From positions 18,245 to 82,244 of the forward strand of contig CAYNJT010000007.1 in NCBI GenBank assembly GCA_964397625.1: a stretch of DNA of 64,000 nucleotides, given 5' to 3'. Under the pieces are notes generated by a model. That model saw only the letters and a program-made list of their open reading frames with translations. It did not search any database and was not told where the DNA came from. Made by a program: the position numbers and the translations under genes. The DNA comes from Leptolinea sp964397625 (GTDB lineage Bacteria; Chloroflexota; Anaerolineae; Anaerolineales; Anaerolineaceae). Below, piece by piece: positions 15,507 through 23,403 of the stretch (the first letter of the stretch is position 1; every line of letters begins with the position of its first letter).

Positions 15507-16907
15507 ATGGGTATTAAGATTTACAATACGTTGACCCGCAAGAAGGATGATTTTGTTACGATCGAGCCGAATAAAGTCCGCATGTATGTCTGCGGCCCTA
15601 CCGTTTATAGTAACGCGCATGTCGGGCATGCCATGTCGTCGTTGGTATTTGACATCATCCGCCGTTACCTGGAATATCGCGGTTATCAGGTCAACCATGT
15701 AATGAATTTCACGGATGTTGATGATAAGATCATCAATCGCGCCAACCAGCAGGGTGTGGATCCCTTCGACCTGGCGGAAGGCTACATCAAGGAATTTCGC
15801 CGACATCTGGCAGACCTGAACATCCTTCCGGCCACGGTTAATCCACGCGCCACCCAGGAAATGCCGCAGATCCTCGCCATGATCCAGGGGTTGATCGATA
15901 AAGGGTACGCCTATCCGAAAGACGGCGACGTCTATTTCCGGGTAACGCGGGACGATGACTACGGCAGATTATCTGGCCGCAAACTGGATGATATGCAGGC
16001 CGGCGCGCGCATCGATGTGGATGACCGCAAAGAACATCCCATGGATTTCGCCCTGTGGAAAGCCGCCAAACCGGATGAACCCGCCTGGGAGACGGCCTGG
16101 GGGCGCGGACGTCCCGGCTGGCATATCGAATGCTCGGCCATGAATCTCTCCCACCTCGGCGAGCAGATCGATATTCACGGCGGCGGCAATGACCTTATTT
16201 TCCCCCACCATGAGAATGAGATCGCGCAGAGCGAATCGTTTACCGGCAAACAGTTCGCCCGATACTGGGTGCACAATGGCATGTTAACCCTTTCTGGCGA
16301 GAAAATGTCAAAATCAATCGGCAATCTGGTATCGATCGATGAATTTCTCTCGAAACATTCTGCCAGCACCCTGCGGCTAATGGTGCTCAATTCCGGATAT
16401 CGCAGCCCGCTCACGTTTAACGATGATGTGATCGCTCAGGCAGACAAGGGACTGGAACGTCTGCGTTCCGCATTAAAGCCCGCCCTCCCGGGGGCTTCCA
16501 ATACATCCGCGGAAATATCAAAAGTGCTGGCGGATCAAGCGGAAAAAACCCGCGCGGCCTTCATCGAAAACATGGATGATGACTTCAACAGCGCCGGCGC
16601 GTTGGGCAACCTGTTCGACCTGGTGCGCGTGATTAACCAGGCGCGCGCTGACGGCGCGACTGATGAAGTACTCGAACCCGCCCAATCAGTATTGAAAGAA
16701 CTGACCGGTGTGTTCGGTTTGGTGCTGGAAAAAGAATCTGGTGATGATCAATCCGCCGCTCCGTTCATCGATTACCTCATCGAGCTGCGCGCAGAAATGC
16801 GTAAACAAAAACTCTTCGCCTTCAGTGATCAGATCCGCGACCGTCTCTCCAGTATGGGTATCGTACTGGAAGACAGTAAAGACGGCACCACCTGGCATAA
16901 AGCCTGA
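15507..16907 (+). CDS. cysS: Cysteinyl-tRNA synthetase
   Basis: 466 residues, normal length. It charges tRNA-Cys. Class I signatures: the HIGH-like SNAHVGHAMS after YVCGPTVYS (its cysteine is a zinc ligand), the zinc residues in HIECSAM and IFPHHENEIAQ, and GEKMSKSIGN. The DALR-type C-terminus is present. It begins 6 bases after the yacL stop and ends 5 bases before rlmB. Confidence 0.97.
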   Translation: MGIKIYNTLTRKKDDFVTIEPNKVRMYVCGPTVYSNAHVGHAMSSLVFDIIRRYLEYRGYQVNHVMNFTDVDDKIINRANQQGVDPFDLAEGYIKEFRRHLADLNILPATVNPRATQEMPQILAMIQGLIDKGYAYPKDGDVYFRVTRDDDYGRLSGRKLDDMQAGARIDVDDRKEHPMDFALWKAAKPDEPAWETAWGRGRPGWHIECSAMNLSHLGEQIDIHGGGNDLIFPHHENEIAQSESFTGKQFARYWVHNGMLTLSGEKMSKSIGNLVSIDEFLSKHSASTLRLMVLNSGYRSPLTFNDDVIAQADKGLERLRSALKPALPGASNTSAEISKVLADQAEKTRAAFIENMDDDFNSAGALGNLFDLVRVINQARADGATDEVLEPAQSVLKELTGVFGLVLEKESGDDQSAAPFIDYLIELRAEMRKQKLFAFSDQIRDRLSSMGIVLEDSKDGTTWHKA

Positions 16908-16912
16908 CCCGC

Positions 16913-17641
16913 ATGAGAGAATGGATCACCGGTCGCAATCCGGTTTTTGAAACCCTGTCCGCCCATCGACGGCAATGTTTCCGGCTTCAACTGGCTGTCG
17001 GAGTGGAAGAAAAGGGTGTCATATCCGAAATCACTGCGCTGGCAAGAGGGAAGAATATTCCTATTGAACGCGTCAACCGTCAAAAGATCGATTCTCTGGG
17101 AGGCAATCCCCAGGGAGTTGCTCTTGAAACGGCGCCCTACCCGTATGTTGACCTGCACGCCATTTTAAAAAGCGCGGAACGTCGCGAAGAGGCGCCTTTT
17201 ATTCTTATCCTGGATACATTGCAGGATCCGCAAAACCTGGGAACATTACTGCGTTCAGCGGAAGCTTTCGGCGTCCATGGTGTGATTATTCCTCCGCACG
17301 GCGCAGCCGGCGTTACACCTTCTGTAGTGCATGCCTCCTCGGGTGCCTGCGAACACTTGCTCATCACGGCAGGCAACCTGGCACAGGCCATGTCAGAATT
17401 AAAACAGGCCAACGTCTGGGTGATCGGACTGGACGCGGCAGAAGATTCGCAGGATATTTCCGACCTGCGGTTGGACGGTGGGCTGGCGCTGGTGGTGGGC
17501 AGCGAGGCCGAAGGAATGCGGCCGTTGGTACGGCGGTCATGCGATATTATTGCCCGCATTCCCATGACCGGGCGGATCGAATCATTGAATGCCGCGGTCT
17601 CGGGTTCAATCGCCCTCTATCTGGCATCGCGCGCCCGGTAA
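16913..17641 (+). CDS. rlmB: 23S rRNA (guanosine-2'-O-)-methyltransferase RlmB (SpoU/TrmH family)
   Basis: 242 residues. A substrate-binding N-terminus (ITGRNPVFETL, GVALETAPYPYVD) precedes the SPOUT knot with its three motifs: LILDTLQDPQNLGTLLRSAE, LALVVGSEAEGM and IPMTGRIESLNAAVSGSIAL. RlmB-type enzymes methylate a peptidyl-transferase loop guanosine; the family also includes tRNA methyltransferases, so the exact target is inferred. The cysS-rlmB pairing is conserved in many Gram-positive bacteria. A strong terminator follows. Confidence 0.9.
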   Translation: MREWITGRNPVFETLSAHRRQCFRLQLAVGVEEKGVISEITALARGKNIPIERVNRQKIDSLGGNPQGVALETAPYPYVDLHAILKSAERREEAPFILILDTLQDPQNLGTLLRSAEAFGVHGVIIPPHGAAGVTPSVVHASSGACEHLLITAGNLAQAMSELKQANVWVIGLDAAEDSQDISDLRLDGGLALVVGSEAEGMRPLVRRSCDIIARIPMTGRIESLNAAVSGSIALYLASRAR

Positions 17642-17692
17642 AAAAGAAAACAGTTACGATCTCTCAGAGATCTGCGATTTCCGGCGACATTA

Positions 17693-17740
17693 AAAACAAT
17701 CAGGCACAGGCAACCTTTTACCTGTGCTTGATTGTTTAAT
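17693..17740 (+). terminator. Terminator of the yacL-cysS-rlmB operon
   Basis: Long stem: AAACAATCA plus GGCACAGG (about 17694-17710) pairs with CCTGTGC plus TTGATTGTTT (17721-17737), then T/A-rich tail. Confidence 0.85.
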
Positions 17741-17760
17741 AATTATCCATATACTATCAT
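17732..17760 (+). promoter_or_regulatory. Promoter of the ferritin gene
   Basis: TTGTTT (17732-17737), 17-base spacer, TATCAT (17755-17760). The -35 overlaps the T-run of the preceding terminator. The expected transcription start is near 17767. Confidence 0.6.
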
Positions 17761-17764
17761 TTGT

Positions 17765-17788
17765 AGACAGCATACATCCATATTGTCT
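17765..17788. promoter_or_regulatory. Possible operator at the ferritin transcription start
   Basis: Inverted repeat AGACA (17765-17769) / TGTCT (17784-17788), 14 bases apart, lying on the predicted transcription start. The position suits a repressor, for example an iron or peroxide regulator, but the half-sites are short and do not match a Fur box I can recognise. Confidence 0.35.
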
Positions 17789-17835
17789 GCTTTATCAAAA
17801 TAAAGAAAAACCAATAACTCAGGGAGTAAATAAAA

Positions 17836-18327
17836 ATGTTAAGCAAAAATTTAGCCGCAGAGATTAATACCCAGATCAAACTTGAACTGTATTCAGGTTA
17901 TCTCTATCTATCCATGGCCGCCTATTTTGAATCAAAAACCCTGCCAGGATTTGCCAGTTGGATGAGAAAACAGGCAAAAGAAGAACAGGAACATGCATTG
18001 AAGTTTTACGATTACCTCAATGATCGAGGCGAGCGGGTGATTTTACAGGCCATTGAGATGCCCCCATCAGACTTCAAGTCGCCGCTGGCCATCTTTGAGC
18101 AGGCTCTGGAACATGAAAAGAGCGTGACCGCGCGCATCAACCTTTTATACAGTATCGCCGTCAAGGATAATGACTATGCCAGCCAGAGTATGCTGGATTG
18201 GTTCGTCAAAGAACAGGTGGAAGAGGAGAAACATGCCAGCGAAATCGTCGAATGGTTGAAGATGGCTGGTGATTCGGCTGCGGCACTGTTCGCTCTCAAC
18301 GGTGTGCTGGCGGGGCGAGCTGGTTAA
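17836..18327 (+). CDS. ftnA: Non-heme ferritin
   Basis: 163 residues, typical for bacterial FtnA. The 24-subunit shell oxidises ferrous iron at a di-iron centre and stores it as mineral. The four-helix bundle carries the ferroxidase motifs: LELYSGYLYLSMA (first glutamate near residue 17), KEEQEHALKFYDY (ExxH), ALEHEKSVT (glutamate near 94) and VKEQVEEEKHASEI. No heme-binding methionine site of bacterioferritin is evident. AGGGAG lies 9 bases before the ATG. It is monocistronic between two terminators. Confidence 0.94.
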   Translation: MLSKNLAAEINTQIKLELYSGYLYLSMAAYFESKTLPGFASWMRKQAKEEQEHALKFYDYLNDRGERVILQAIEMPPSDFKSPLAIFEQALEHEKSVTARINLLYSIAVKDNDYASQSMLDWFVKEQVEEEKHASEIVEWLKMAGDSAAALFALNGVLAGRAG

Positions 18328-18351
18328 TACTTAATAGGATGCATTAAATTT

Positions 18352-18389
18352 AAAACCCATCAACCTTTGCCGGTTGATGGGTTTTGTTT
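18352..18389. terminator. Bidirectional terminator between ferritin and the DUF456 gene
   Basis: AAAACCCATCAACC (18352-18365) pairs with GGTTGATGGGTTTT (18372-18385); A/T runs on both sides make it work for both convergent genes. Confidence 0.9.
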
Positions 18390-18404
18390 AATGGATTTGT
18401 AGAA

Positions 18405-18920
18405 TTACCCGATGACTACCCACACCAGCCAGAACAGGATCATAAGTACTCCAATCCCAAACCGTGCCAGCACGGAAAACCCGCAGCCCATGGCCATGCT
18501 TTTTGCCGAATTCATGGCTTTGCGCCAGTTTTTGAGGCGAATCACTTCAACCAAAAACAGGGCAAGCAGTGCGCAGATCAGGCCGCCAAACGGGAAAAGA
18601 AAGGGAATAAAGCTGCCCAGCACACCGGCCACCATGGAAATGCCAATCGCCAGCCAGGACGCTCCGGCTTCCTTGGCGGTGGCTCCCATCAGGATATTAT
18701 CTACCACACTGCCGAATGCCATGAAGCCGGTGATCAACACAAACAGGATGATCCCGCCAGCGGTATATGTCTGAGTGATGACTTCATAAATCCCATAGAC
18801 CAACGCTCCAGCCCAGATGATCACCAATCCTGGCACCATGTTTGTCAGTAAACTCAACAAACCAAGCACCATAACGGTAAAAATCACGGCCTGGAACAGA
18901 GCCAGCGCGACACTATTCAT
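18405..18920 (-). CDS. DUF456 membrane protein
   Basis: 171 residues with about five hydrophobic segments. The pattern of glycine-rich helices (MVPGLVIIWAGALVYGIYE, FGSVVDNILMGATAKEAGAS, FIPFLFPFGGLICALLALF) is the DUF456 family, short membrane proteins of unknown function found widely in bacteria. No catalytic or ligand-binding residues stand out. It sits 18 bases downstream of serS in the same direction, so it may be expressed with it. Confidence 0.82.
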   Translation of the reverse strand: MNSVALALFQAVIFTVMVLGLLSLLTNMVPGLVIIWAGALVYGIYEVITQTYTAGGIILFVLITGFMAFGSVVDNILMGATAKEAGASWLAIGISMVAGVLGSFIPFLFPFGGLICALLALFLVEVIRLKNWRKAMNSAKSMAMGCGFSVLARFGIGVLMILFWLVWVVIG

Positions 18921-18938
18921 TCATATTTCTTTCTATGT

Positions 18939-20207
18939 TTAGCGGATGACATCAATGCCACCCATCCAGGGCTTTAATACTTCGGGGACGGCAATACTGC
19001 CATCCGCTTGCTGGTAAGTTTCCATCACAGAGATCAATGTACGAGGCAAACCCAGTCCAGACCCATTCAGCGTGTGGACAAGACGGTTCTTGCCGCCGTC
19101 AGCTGGTTTGTATTTGATATTCGCACGCCGCGCCTGAAAGTCTTCCACATTCGATACTGAAGAGACTTCCAACCACTCACCGCAACCCGGCGCCCAAACT
19201 TCCACGTCATATGTGATGCGGGCATTGAAACCCAGATCTCCGCTGCAAAGACGTTTGATTCGGTAGGTTAGTCCCAGTCCTTTGCAGGTTGCTTCGGCGT
19301 CGGCTACCATTTTTTCGAGTTCTTTGGCGCTTTCTTCCGGGCGGCAGAAGATATACATTTCGACTTTATCGAATTGATGACCGCGCTTGATACCGCGCAC
19401 ATCGCGCCCCGCGCTCATTTTTTCACGGCGAAAACACGGGGTGTAGGCGGTGTAACGCAGCGGAAGGCTGGAATCTTCGATCACGTCGTTCATGTGAATA
19501 CCGGTCAGCGGGACTTCCGCCGTAGGCACCATCCAGAAATCTTCCTCGTGGTCACGGTACAGGTTATCAGCGAATTTGGGCAGCTGACCCGATCCATATA
19601 ACACCTCACCTTTGACCATGAAAGGCAGGTATTGTTCACGATACCCCTGCCTGATGTGAAGATCCAGCATGTAGGCGATTAATGCGCGCTGCAAACGCGC
19701 CCCTGCCCCGGAAAGAACATAGAACCGCGATCCGGTAACCTTTACTCCCTGGTCGAAATTGATGATCCCAAGTTTGGGGCCCAGGTCCCAGTGCGGAAGC
19801 GGCGTGAAATCGTATTTGGGTTCTTCGCCGATAACACGGACGACGATATTTTCGGTGTCATCTTTGCCCACCGGGGTATCCTCGGCCGGCAGATTGGGGA
19901 TTCCAGAGAGCACCTCCGTTTGTTCGGCTTCCACTTTTCTGATTTGCTCATCCAGCTCGGCAATCTGGTCGCCCACCACACGCATAGCCTCGATCTTGGC
20001 CTTACGTTGTTCAGGATCTTTTACCTGCGAAATTTCTTTCGAAACAGTGTTGCGTTCACTCTTCAGGGATTCAGCCCGGGTTAATAGACTACGGCGCTGC
20101 TGATCAATCTCCAGGATACGTGAAACAACGTCCGTATCCATCTGGCGCAGCTTTAAAGCAGCGCGAACAATATCGGGATTTTCACGAATGAGGTTGATGT
20201 CAAGCAT
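18939..20207 (-). CDS. serS: Seryl-tRNA synthetase
   Basis: 422 residues from the ATG at 20207 (MLDINLIRENPDIV), which has AGGAG eight bases upstream; a longer frame from 20294 has no family-like residues. The N-terminal tRNA-binding coiled coil spans about residues 25-105. The class II core has TAEVPLTG, motif 2 in CFRREKMSAGRD and motif 3 in GSGLGLPRTLISVMET. It charges serine tRNAs. I looked for a T-box leader and found none. Confidence 0.97.
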   Translation of the reverse strand: MLDINLIRENPDIVRAALKLRQMDTDVVSRILEIDQQRRSLLTRAESLKSERNTVSKEISQVKDPEQRKAKIEAMRVVGDQIAELDEQIRKVEAEQTEVLSGIPNLPAEDTPVGKDDTENIVVRVIGEEPKYDFTPLPHWDLGPKLGIINFDQGVKVTGSRFYVLSGAGARLQRALIAYMLDLHIRQGYREQYLPFMVKGEVLYGSGQLPKFADNLYRDHEEDFWMVPTAEVPLTGIHMNDVIEDSSLPLRYTAYTPCFRREKMSAGRDVRGIKRGHQFDKVEMYIFCRPEESAKELEKMVADAEATCKGLGLTYRIKRLCSGDLGFNARITYDVEVWAPGCGEWLEVSSVSNVEDFQARRANIKYKPADGGKNRLVHTLNGSGLGLPRTLISVMETYQQADGSIAVPEVLKPWMGGIDVIR

Positions 20208-20458
20208 TGGGCTTTCTCCTGAAGGGAATGAAATTGCATTTTGATCAGGTATTATAAAACGAAACAGCACAGTGCCGAACGGCGAATGGATCACTATCTG
20301 GTGTGCCCTGATGGGTTAACCGGTTTTTCAAGACTATATACGGGAAAACCAATATTCTTGGTTCAAATGTCATGCTGAACGAAGTAAAGCATCTCGGACA
20401 GCGATAAAAGCAACAATTTAGAAAAGGTTTAAAGAACAATCAATCCCACGGTCAAAAA
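20208..20458. other. Intergenic stretch upstream of serS
   Basis: 251 bases. It holds a reverse-strand TATAAT about 50 bases before the serS ATG without a convincing -35, and the hairpin repeat at 20368-20400. No gene seen. Confidence 0.5.
20368..20400. repeat. Hairpin element of a widely dispersed intergenic repeat type
   Basis: The sequence TGTCATGCTGAACGAAGTAA followed by AGCATCTCGGACA forms ATGCT...AGCAT. It resembles the family of short palindromic intergenic repeats with the core GTCATnCTGAnCGAAGnnAAGnATCT seen in many environmental bacterial genomes. Only one copy is in this window. Family membership is from memory. Confidence 0.5.
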
Positions 20459-22024
20459 TCATTCGAACAAACTCTGTTTGGCCGCGTACACCCGTATTGC
20501 AGCCTCCCCAATGACCGGGCATTTAAATTCACACACACCGCATCCGATACAGCGGTTTCGATCCACCTGCGGAACACGGATGGCGCGTTTTGTCCCATCC
20601 GGATCAATAACATCGGCATCCGTCAATTGGATCGCTTTGGTTGGCAGCGGACACATCTCTTCACACACCATGCATGTTTTATGATCCGACCATGCCAGAC
20701 ACCGATTTTGATCGATATACGCCTTTCCGATAACTGCGATCTGTTTTTCTTCCAATTCCAACGCGGGAATGGCTTCCACCGGGCAAACCCGCCCACACGC
20801 GTTGCAGGAAAACTCACAATACCCCTTTTCAGGATTCAGCACGGGAGTGTAAAGCCTTTCCAGTCCCATTTCCAAACCGGCTGGCTGGATAAGACTTGTG
20901 GGACAGACCTGAATACAGGCACCGCAGCGCAGGCACTTTTCGAGAATATTCTGCTCTTTTGCGCCCGGTGGGCGTAGCAGTCTTACATCAGGGTGCTCCA
21001 GTCTGCCCTGTCCGTGGAAAAGCGCGATTCCGGTCACAGATAGGACCGTTGATGTGATCAGATCACGGCGCTTTAGATCATACATTTTCCATGCAGCCGG
21101 AGAAAACGGAGAATGAGCCCTGATAGAGCTTCCCGCGCAGTTTTTAAAACAGTCCAGGCAAAGAGTGCATTCACCCGGGTCGCTTCGATATCCATTGGCA
21201 GGATCAATGGTACCAGTGGGACAGCGCCGGGAACATAGGGAACAATCTCGGCAGGTTTCACCAGGTTCACGGCGAAAGATGGCGATTTTTGCGATCAACC
21301 CGAGAAATCCACCCAGAGGACAAATAAACCGGCACCAGAAGCGGGAAGCCAGTTTGTTGAGCCCGATGATCCCAGCGAAGTACACTCCGGTCAGTAGAGC
21401 CTGTTCATAGAAACGCGGTTCCAACGGAAAAACATTCGGCCTGAGGAATCCTTCCAACCAGGAAATGAAATCCTGGAGAAACGGCACAGGATAAAGGGCT
21501 GTCTCAACCACCGTGATGACCTGGTTCAACCCCGGATAAATGGAAATACCAAGGGTGCGAAAGAGGATGGTCAAAGGATCAAAGATCAACAGAGTGAGGT
21601 TTCCAAGCAACGCAGAGATCAGGATGACCAGGAAAAGGCTGTACTTAATGGATCGCAGCTCTTCAGGCACCTTTTTAGGAATCGTCTTCTTGAAGGTGAG
21701 AATATCCAGCGTTGTACCCATCGGGCATAACCAGCCGCACCAGGCTCGACCGGCCAGAATCGCCAGAATCAACGCGAGTACAAGTTCAATTGCTGTGACA
21801 ACCTGAAATGTCCGGCCTGACAGCATGGCGGTCAATGCCAGCAGCGGATCAAAACGGAGGAAATACCCGATCAGATTCTTTCCGGGGACATCCTGCCGGC
21901 TCAGTAGGAACAGGAAGATGAAGAGAAACAATACAAGATACTGGATGGTTTTGCGAACACCGATCCAGCGGGGATCTATCCTGTTGTCTTCTCCCGGTCT
22001 TTCGGATTGAGGAGCTTTACCCAA
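20459..22024 (-). CDS. Membrane polyferredoxin (NapH/MauN-type 4Fe-4S protein)
   Basis: 521 residues from a TTG at 22024 that overlaps the upstream stop and has GAGGAA seven bases before it. The N-terminal half has about five membrane segments with the NapH-like motifs GRAWCGWLCPMGT and FWCRFICPLGGF. Cysteine clusters follow: CRDCSLCSRRCP, CTLCLDCFKNC, then CLRCGACIQVCP, FSCNACGRVCP, CMVCEEMCP and CIGCGVCEFKCP. This makes at least five or six iron-sulfur clusters, suitable for moving electrons from or to the quinone pool. The ribosome site lies inside the DUF362 gene, so both are translated together; the pair probably forms one redox unit of unknown substrate. Confidence 0.88.
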   Translation of the reverse strand: MGKAPQSERPGEDNRIDPRWIGVRKTIQYLVLFLFIFLFLLSRQDVPGKNLIGYFLRFDPLLALTAMLSGRTFQVVTAIELVLALILAILAGRAWCGWLCPMGTTLDILTFKKTIPKKVPEELRSIKYSLFLVILISALLGNLTLLIFDPLTILFRTLGISIYPGLNQVITVVETALYPVPFLQDFISWLEGFLRPNVFPLEPRFYEQALLTGVYFAGIIGLNKLASRFWCRFICPLGGFLGLIAKIAIFRREPGETCRDCSLCSRRCPTGTIDPANGYRSDPGECTLCLDCFKNCAGSSIRAHSPFSPAAWKMYDLKRRDLITSTVLSVTGIALFHGQGRLEHPDVRLLRPPGAKEQNILEKCLRCGACIQVCPTSLIQPAGLEMGLERLYTPVLNPEKGYCEFSCNACGRVCPVEAIPALELEEKQIAVIGKAYIDQNRCLAWSDHKTCMVCEEMCPLPTKAIQLTDADVIDPDGTKRAIRVPQVDRNRCIGCGVCEFKCPVIGEAAIRVYAAKQSLFE

Positions 22025-22991
22025 CCGCGATTTCCTCGATCTTAAGGTTGCTAATATCACTGCGCCCGAGGCCGGCCTTTTCCGCGAGGCCAATGTAAGG
22101 CACTTTGTCCACTGTCTTCTCAAAGAATTTCAACGCGTAGGTATCTGCCGCTACAATATCCGGGCTGGCTATAATCGTATTGAAGGTTTTCAAATAATCC
22201 GGACTGCCTCCCGTAGGGCCGCCCCGCATCATCACCTGAAGTCCGTCTATAACAGTTAAATGTGAGCGGATGAGAGTGTTCAGGTCAACGATACATTGAT
22301 CCAGGGATACATGCAGGTCAGCGCGATTTTCCACCGTTCCCATCATATTCTTCAAACCCAATGTTACGGTGGCTTCCATATGGTTTTTCGCTACCGGAAC
22401 GTTTATCAGAACATCTGCTTTCATGATATCGTCATAAACGGCGGCTTCTTTTAACCGTACGGCTTTGGGCAGTTTTGTGGGAACAAACTTTACACGTGAA
22501 ATGGGTACCATTTCACCTCCCACCGCTGTGACCGCGGGGCCAACCCCGCACACCTCATAAACACTGGCGGAACTGCCCTGAAATGGGAAGTCCATGACCA
22601 TTACCTTTTTCGCGCCGGCTTCAAGCGCCATTTTTACTAATGTCGCTACAACGACCGGTCGGGTTGTCGCTCCCTGACTTTCTGGTGCCTTGATGCACAT
22701 ATTGGGTTTAACAACCACATTGGCGCCTTTGGGGACAAATCGTTCCATGCCCCCGATGGATAGTATGGCTTTTCGCACTAAAGCTTCCGGATCATTCCCA
22801 CGCGCAACAGACAGGTCAGGAAAATTCCCTGATACCCTGTTTGTTAAAACAGGAGGTATATGTGTGTTGATTGATGAACTTGATTGGTTTTCATAAGTAT
22901 CTGTAAAACCGGTGAGCAGTTGCCCGATGGATACTGCTCCGAGTCCCAGAGCGGTTCGTTTTAACAATTCTCTACGGCTGATGGTTTTCAT
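22017..22991 (-). CDS. Tat-exported DUF362 protein
   Basis: 324 residues from the ATG at 22991 (GGAG five bases upstream). The N-terminus ISRRELLKRTALGLGAVSIG is a twin-arginine signal, so the folded protein is exported, usually implying a cofactor. The DUF362 body has VVKPNMCIK, KVMVMDFPFQGSS, NVPVAKNHMEATVTLGLKN and VIDGLQVMMRGGPTGG. DUF362 proteins are often near or fused to ferredoxin domains; their biochemical role is not established. Here it is translationally coupled to the polyferredoxin downstream. Confidence 0.88.
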   Translation of the reverse strand: MKTISRRELLKRTALGLGAVSIGQLLTGFTDTYENQSSSSINTHIPPVLTNRVSGNFPDLSVARGNDPEALVRKAILSIGGMERFVPKGANVVVKPNMCIKAPESQGATTRPVVVATLVKMALEAGAKKVMVMDFPFQGSSASVYEVCGVGPAVTAVGGEMVPISRVKFVPTKLPKAVRLKEAAVYDDIMKADVLINVPVAKNHMEATVTLGLKNMMGTVENRADLHVSLDQCIVDLNTLIRSHLTVIDGLQVMMRGGPTGGSPDYLKTFNTIIASPDIVAADTYALKFFEKTVDKVPYIGLAEKAGLGRSDISNLKIEEIAVG

Positions 22992-23403
22992 TTTTTCTCC
23001 GCTTTCTGTTTTTGAAGAATTGAAAGAAACCAATCCTTCTTTACGAATTTGGATAATGGAAAAAAGAGAGCACTTCTGACCAGACGTGAAATCCGGATCC
23101 TAATGGGAGCCTAAAAGAAGTAAAAGAGAAAAAGTGTGTCTTTTTGGGATGAACAAAGGTAGTTAACTCTATCATTTTTTCCCTGAACTGCTATATAGGT
23201 TTATAGATGATCAGTAGTCGTGGGTCAACTGAAAAAATGTACATTATTAATCCTTTTTACATGTGACATTTACTGGATATTAATCCGGGGTGCAATATCA
23301 TATGTGCATGCCCGTCGGGGATAAACATAATCCGTGAAAATAACCTGAACATTGTGTTTTTTCTGCCGATTCTGTTGACAGAAGATTAAACGTTGGAGGG
23401 AAT
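22992..23403. other. Divergent intergenic region between DUF362 and chemoreceptor genes
   Basis: 412 bases. It contains the reverse promoter at 23200-23228 and, on the forward strand, only a weak TTTACA-N17-ATTAAT candidate (23256-23284). GGAGGG precedes the chemoreceptor ATG. No small gene is supported. Confidence 0.5.
23200..23228 (-). promoter_or_regulatory. Promoter of the DUF362-polyferredoxin operon
   Basis: Reverse strand: TTGACC (23228-23223), 17-base spacer, TATAAA (23205-23200). The leader to the ATG at 22991 is long, about 200 bases, and may hold control elements I cannot identify. Confidence 0.7.

Noticed and set aside
20208..20458. T-box or other riboswitch leader before serS
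   Set aside because: No specifier stem-loop, T-box sequence or terminator/antiterminator pair could be found; only a -10-like box and a dispersed hairpin.
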